In this document: one piece after another, positions 59,985 to 64,000 of the stretch
Numbering within the stretch: position 1 is the stretch's first letter
Layout of the letters: each line of letters begins with the position of its first letter
NCBI RefSeq assembly: GCF_019947135.1
Contig: NZ_JAGSHT010000013.1
Coordinates: 124,001-188,000, forward strand
Direction of reading: 5' to 3'
DNA length: 64,000 bases
Origin: Occultella gossypii
GTDB taxonomy: Bacteria; Actinomycetota; Actinomycetes; Actinomycetales; Beutenbergiaceae
Translations under genes and position numbers: made by a program
The notes under the pieces: model-generated
Databases searched by the model: none
What the model was told of the DNA's origin: nothing
Seen by the model: only the letters and a program-made list of their open reading frames with translations

Positions 59985-62528
59985 ATGACCTCCCTGCCCA
60001 CCGATGACCTTCTCGCCCGGGTCGCCACCCTGACCGTCGCCGAGAAGGTCACCCTGCTGACCGGCGCCACCGCCTGGACCACCCACGCCCACCCGGCGAT
60101 CGGCCTGGCGGAGGTCGTGCTGTCGGACGGCCCGGCGGGCGTGCGCGGCATCGAGCCCGGCACGTCGACCTCGCTGCCGGCCCCGAGTGCGCTCGCCGCC
60201 ACCTGGGACCTCGAGCAAGCAGCGCGGATCGGCCGGTTCTTCGCGGCAGCAGCCCGGCGTCGGGGCGTGGACGTGGTCCTCGCCCCGGTGCTGAATCTGC
60301 AGCGCATCCCGGTCGGCGGACGGCACTTCGAGAACTACAGCGAGGACCCGTACCTGACCGGGGAGGTCGGCGCCGCCGTGATCGCCGCGATGCAGGACCT
60401 CGGCGTGGCCGCCTGCGCGAAGCACTTCGTCGCCAACGACTCCGAGACCGACCGCACCACCTACGTGGCCCGGGTGGACGAGGTCACCCTGCGCGAGGCG
60501 TACCTGCCGCCGTTCCACCGGGGTGCGGTCGAGGCCGGCGCCTGGACCGTGATGTCCGCCTACAACGGCCTCGACGACGGCGAGGAGTCCGCCCCCGCCG
60601 GCGAGCACCGCCGGCTGCTGACCACCCTGTTGAAGCAGGAGTGGGGCTACGACGGGCTCGTGGTCAGCGACTGGGCGGCGGCCCGCACGACGGCCCCGAC
60701 GGCGAACGCCGGCATGGATCTGGTGATGCCCGGACCGCACGGCCCCTGGCAGGACGCGCTCGTCGCGGCCGTCGAGTCCGGCGAGGTGCCCGAGTCGGTC
60801 ATCGACGACAAGGTGGTCCGGTTGCTGCGCCTGGCCGAACGCGTCGGCAAGCTCGACGGCGTGGGTCCCGCGCCGATCCCGGCGCACCTCGTCGAGGAGG
60901 GCCGGTCGGTCTCGCGCGACCTCGCGGCGCGCGCCACCGTAGTGCTGCGCCGCGGTGCGGCGTGGCCGCTCGCGGCGGCCGCTGCACGGCCGGACGCGAC
61001 CGCGGCCAGCTCGGCCGCCCGTCCGGCCGGCCCGACGATCGCGCTCATCGGCGCCAACGCCGTCGAACCCTACGTCCAGGGCGGCGGCAGCGCGAAGGTG
61101 CGCGTGGAGCACGAGGTGAGCCCCCTCGAAGGACTCACCGACGCGCTCGACGGCGCCCCCGCCGTCGTCCGCTTCGCCCGCGGCGGCGCGGTGCTCGCGC
61201 ACGCCCCGATGCTCGGGACCGACCTGATCACCGACCCCGTCACCGGCGCGGCGGGCGTGCACCTGAGCGCCCACGACGCCGGCGGCGCGCTGCTCGCGCA
61301 GGAGTCCGCGGCCCGCACCGACTGGACCTGGCACTACGGCTTCCCGGCGGACACGGCCGAGCTGGTCCTGCGCACCACCGTGCACCTGACCGGGGACGGC
61401 AGCCACGAGCTGGAGCTCGGCGCGATCGGCTACCACGACGTGCTCGTCGACGGCGAGCTCGTGGCCAGCGTCCGCGACGACGACGGCGCCCAGGCGGTGC
61501 TGAACTCGTCGGTGAACGCGCCCCTCGGGGTTCGGGTACCGGTCGTGGTCGAGGGGTCGCGGGATGTCGGGGTCGAGCTGCGCCTGCACGTCGTGGACAC
61601 CGGCCAGTACGGGCGGCTCATCAGCGCGACCCTGCGGCACGCGCTCCCGGGCCCGGACACCGGCACCGAGATCGACGAGGCCGTGGCCCTGGCCGCCGAG
61701 GCGGACGTCGCGGTCGTGGTGGTCGGCACGAACGGCGAGGTGGAGAGCGAGGGCTGGGACCGCGCGTCGCTCGCGCTGCCGGGGCGCCAGGACGAGCTCG
61801 TCCGCCGGGTCGCGGCCGTGAACCCACGCACCGTGGTGGTGGTGAACGCGGGCGCGCCGGTGCTGCTGCCGTGGCTCGATGAGGTGGACACGGTGCTGTG
61901 GGCGTGGCTGCCGGGGCAGGAGTTCGGGCACGCCCTCGCCGACGTGCTGCTCGGCCGGACCGAGCCCGCCGGGCGACTGCCGTGGACGCTGCCCGCGAGC
62001 GCCGACGACGTGCCGGTGCCGGACGGCGTGCCCGTCGACGGCGTCATCGACTACCGCGAGGGCACGGACGTGGGATACCTCGGCTGGCAGCGCCTGGGCC
62101 GCACACCGGCGCTGCCGTTCGGGCACGGGCTGGGCTGGACCGACTTCGCCCACGGCGAGGCCGCCGTGATCTGCGAGCCCGACGGCGGACTCACGGTGGG
62201 CGTCGACGTCACCAATGTCGGACCGCGGGCCGGGCGCGAGGTGGTGCAGGTGTACCTGGAACGGCCGGATGACCCAGGAATGTTGCGGCTGGCCGGGTTC
62301 GCAGGCACGGACCTCGCTGCCGGCACCGGGGCCACGGTGACCGTGCGGGTGCCCGCGCGCGCCCTCGAGCGGTGGGGCGTTGCTGGATCGGGATCGCCGG
62401 GGTGGCGGCGGGTCGGCGGCACCTACCGGGTGCACGTGGGCCGGTCGGTCGCGGACATCCGCGCCACCGCGAACGTCACCGTCGAGGGTGCGGACGTGCC
62501 CGTTGCCGACGCCGTGGTGCACGCATGA
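59985..62528 (+). CDS. Glycoside hydrolase family 3 beta-glycosidase with PA14 insertion
   Basis: 847 residues. The N-terminal TIM barrel has LSDGPAGVRG, NLQRIPVGGRHFENYSEDPYLTGE, CAKHFVANDSE with Lys-His at 146-147, and the nucleophile Asp229 in LVVSDWAA. A PA14-like insertion (about 390-550) lies within the second alpha/beta domain (WLPGQEFGHALADVLLG, a common GH3 segment), and a C-terminal fibronectin-3-like domain follows (VGVDVTNVGPRAGREVVQVYLERP). It has no signal peptide, so it cleaves imported oligosaccharides in the cytoplasm. Specificity cannot be fixed. It is coupled by ATGA to the GH5 gene. Confidence 0.92.
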   Translation: MTSLPTDDLLARVATLTVAEKVTLLTGATAWTTHAHPAIGLAEVVLSDGPAGVRGIEPGTSTSLPAPSALAATWDLEQAARIGRFFAAAARRRGVDVVLAPVLNLQRIPVGGRHFENYSEDPYLTGEVGAAVIAAMQDLGVAACAKHFVANDSETDRTTYVARVDEVTLREAYLPPFHRGAVEAGAWTVMSAYNGLDDGEESAPAGEHRRLLTTLLKQEWGYDGLVVSDWAAARTTAPTANAGMDLVMPGPHGPWQDALVAAVESGEVPESVIDDKVVRLLRLAERVGKLDGVGPAPIPAHLVEEGRSVSRDLAARATVVLRRGAAWPLAAAAARPDATAASSAARPAGPTIALIGANAVEPYVQGGGSAKVRVEHEVSPLEGLTDALDGAPAVVRFARGGAVLAHAPMLGTDLITDPVTGAAGVHLSAHDAGGALLAQESAARTDWTWHYGFPADTAELVLRTTVHLTGDGSHELELGAIGYHDVLVDGELVASVRDDDGAQAVLNSSVNAPLGVRVPVVVEGSRDVGVELRLHVVDTGQYGRLISATLRHALPGPDTGTEIDEAVALAAEADVAVVVVGTNGEVESEGWDRASLALPGRQDELVRRVAAVNPRTVVVVNAGAPVLLPWLDEVDTVLWAWLPGQEFGHALADVLLGRTEPAGRLPWTLPASADDVPVPDGVPVDGVIDYREGTDVGYLGWQRLGRTPALPFGHGLGWTDFAHGEAAVICEPDGGLTVGVDVTNVGPRAGREVVQVYLERPDDPGMLRLAGFAGTDLAAGTGATVTVRVPARALERWGVAGSGSPGWRRVGGTYRVHVGRSVADIRATANVTVEGADVPVADAVVHA

Positions 62529-64000
62529 CGCCGGCCGCGTCCGTCACCCACCCGCCGCTGAGCCGGCTCGCCGCGACCCGTCCGGACGTCACCGCGCGCT
62601 CCTTCGTGCGCCGGGCGGGCACCCGGATCGTGGACGGCACCGGCGCACCCGCGCTCGAACGCGGCGTGGGCATCGGCACCTGGCTGCTGCCGGAGGGCTA
62701 CATGTGGGGATTCCGGCCGGCCGGGCGACCCGGCGCGGGCATCCCCGCGCAGTCCCCCCGGGAGATCGAGGCCCTGTTCACCGACCTGGTCGGCCCCGAA
62801 CGCGCCGCGGCGTTCTGGACCCGGTGGCGGGCGTCGTTCTTCACCGAGGCCGACGTCGCCGAGATCGCCGCGCAGGGGTTCGACCACGTCCGCCTGCCGA
62901 TCAACTCCCGCATCGTCATGGATGACTCGGGCGCCTTCCGCTCCGACGGGTTCGCCCTGGTCGACGCGTGCATCGAATGGTGCCGCGCGCACGGCCTGCA
63001 TGTCGTCCTGGACCTGCACGGCGCGCCGGGCGGGCAGACCGGCACCAACATCGACGACTCCCCACGAGGCCGTCCGGAACTGTTCACCGACCCGAGGTAC
63101 CGCGACCTGACCGTGGCGCTGTGGGCTGAGCTGGCCCGCCGGTACTCCGGCGAACCGGTGGTCGCCGCCTACGACCTGCTCAACGAACCGCTGCCGAACT
63201 CCTACGCCGCCGCCCACGCAGGCGACCTGGTCAGCCTGTACCGCGACCTCACCGCGACGATCAGGGCCATCGACCCCGACCACCTGATCATGTACGAGGG
63301 CCTGCACTGGGCCAGCGACGTCTCGATCTTCACCGAGGTCTGGGACGCGAACTCGGCGATCCAGTTCCACCGGTACTGGGCGCCGCCGGACCGGGCCGGC
63401 ATCGCGCGCTACCTCGAGGTACGGGACCGGCTTGGCCTGCCGATCTACATGGGCGAGGGCGGCGAGAACGGCACCGACTGGCTCGCCGCCGCGTTCGGGC
63501 TGTACACGGCACACGGCATTGGCTGGAACTTCTGGACCTGGAAGAAGATCGACAATCCGCACTCCCCCGCCGTGGTCGTCCCGCCTACCGGTTGGGACGC
63601 GGTCTCCGGGTACGCGGCCGGCACGCACGAGCGGCCCGAACCCGATGCCGCCTGGGCCACGCTGCTCGCCCTGGTCGAGGCGGTGCGGCTGCCGAACTGC
63701 ACCTGGCACGGTGAGGTGATCGCGGCGCTGCTGCACCGCACGCCGGTGACCCTGCCGGCCTACGCGTTCGCCGGTGCCGGCGCGGGTGAGCGCAGCATCG
63801 TGTCGAGCACCGCCGCGGAGTCGGCCGACGCCGCCGACGAGCCGTGGGCCGACGACCCCGTCACCATCCGCTACACCGGCGGCGAGCCGCACGTGAACCC
63901 GTTCGCCGCCGACCCGGCCGAGCGCGCCCGAGCCGGCACGTTCGCGGCGCACCTGCGCGCCGGGGACCGGGTCGACTACGACCTGCACGTCGCCGAACCC
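62525..64000 (+). CDS. Glycoside hydrolase family 5 enzyme (3' end cut off)
   Basis: At least 492 residues in an open frame that runs past the window end. GH5 signature: LNEP with acid/base Glu221 and nucleophile Glu311 in YMGEGGENG. Also seen are HVRLPINSR, VLDLHGAPGG and FHRYWAPP. There is no signal peptide, so it probably acts inside the cell on imported oligosaccharides as exo-1,3-glucanase or beta-glucosidase-like. After the barrel (about residue 370) a beta-rich region begins, whose end is missing. ATG 62525 overlaps the GH3 stop. Confidence 0.9.
   Translation, partial: MTPAASVTHPPLSRLAATRPDVTARSFVRRAGTRIVDGTGAPALERGVGIGTWLLPEGYMWGFRPAGRPGAGIPAQSPREIEALFTDLVGPERAAAFWTRWRASFFTEADVAEIAAQGFDHVRLPINSRIVMDDSGAFRSDGFALVDACIEWCRAHGLHVVLDLHGAPGGQTGTNIDDSPRGRPELFTDPRYRDLTVALWAELARRYSGEPVVAAYDLLNEPLPNSYAAAHAGDLVSLYRDLTATIRAIDPDHLIMYEGLHWASDVSIFTEVWDANSAIQFHRYWAPPDRAGIARYLEVRDRLGLPIYMGEGGENGTDWLAAAFGLYTAHGIGWNFWTWKKIDNPHSPAVVVPPTGWDAVSGYAAGTHERPEPDAAWATLLALVEAVRLPNCTWHGEVIAALLHRTPVTLPAYAFAGAGAGERSIVSSTAAESADAADEPWADDPVTIRYTGGEPHVNPFAADPAERARAGTFAAHLRAGDRVDYDLHVAEP

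Noticed and set aside
59532-62522. 996-residue minus-strand ORF across TetR and GH3
   Set aside because: It covers two real genes in antisense, with Val/His/Arg-rich shadow sequence.

Overview
This 64 kb, very GC-rich window comes from the chromosome of a high-GC Gram-positive bacterium. The evidence is actinobacterial 13E12 (DUF222/HNH), UMF1, SigE-family and MoxR/vWA genes, GTG starts, ATGA-coupled operons and an NrdR-type regulatory site. Gene content fits the Micrococcales (Beutenbergia/Ruania-like free-living cellulolytic relatives), but the genus cannot be fixed from the sequence alone.

Region 1 (1-21,207) is the right-hand part of an apparently intact siphovirus-type prophage, read almost entirely rightward. 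It starts with early DNA-metabolism genes (HNH, replication-like protein, RusA resolvase, small Cys-rich proteins). An early/late junction follows, with an extended -10 and a strong hairpin. Then come a fused HNH-large terminase, portal, HK97 protease and capsid, connectors, tail tube, frameshifted tail chaperones, a very short tape measure, distal tail and fibre proteins, amidase endolysin, holin, and a pectate-lyase-like tailspike. Two minus-strand genes interrupt the tail module (a 58-aa Cys-rich ORF and a Pro/Glu-rich exported protein) and look like morons. The prophage ends with a 16-codon micro-ORF behind a perfect Shine-Dalgarno and a terminator, next to the 3' end of tRNA-Thr(CGU), the likely integration target. 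Integrase and repressor are not in the window.

Region 2 (21,209-39,509) is host chromosome: tRNA-Thr, a TAP-like lipoprotein hydrolase, tmk-holB, an MGT-type glycosyltransferase, a BadF-type kinase with a Gfo/Idh oxidoreductase, topA, a six-gene MoxR-DUF58-vWA-vWA-TPR operon, a PAP2 phosphatase and a class I methyltransferase.

Region 3 (39,510-51,340) holds an 814-aa 13E12/HNH protein behind a near-consensus SOS box, a UMF1 MFS transporter, a convergent SDR/cupin pair, a K+-independent-type H+-pyrophosphatase (hppA), a PadR/membrane-protein pair with its own palindromic operator, and the anaerobic ribonucleotide reductase genes nrdD-nrdG behind tandem NrdR boxes.

Region 4 (51,521-55,430) is a tandem pair of SigE-family sigma factor genes, each translationally coupled to a single-pass membrane protein with a large two-domain, Cys-paired ectodomain. 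I regard this as the least explained system here.

Region 5 (55,465-64,000) is a glycan-utilisation locus: Tat-lipoprotein binding protein, two ABC permeases, convergent TetR regulator, GH3 beta-glycosidase and a GH5 enzyme cut by the window edge. No ATPase gene is present, so the transporter probably uses a shared MsiK-type ATPase.
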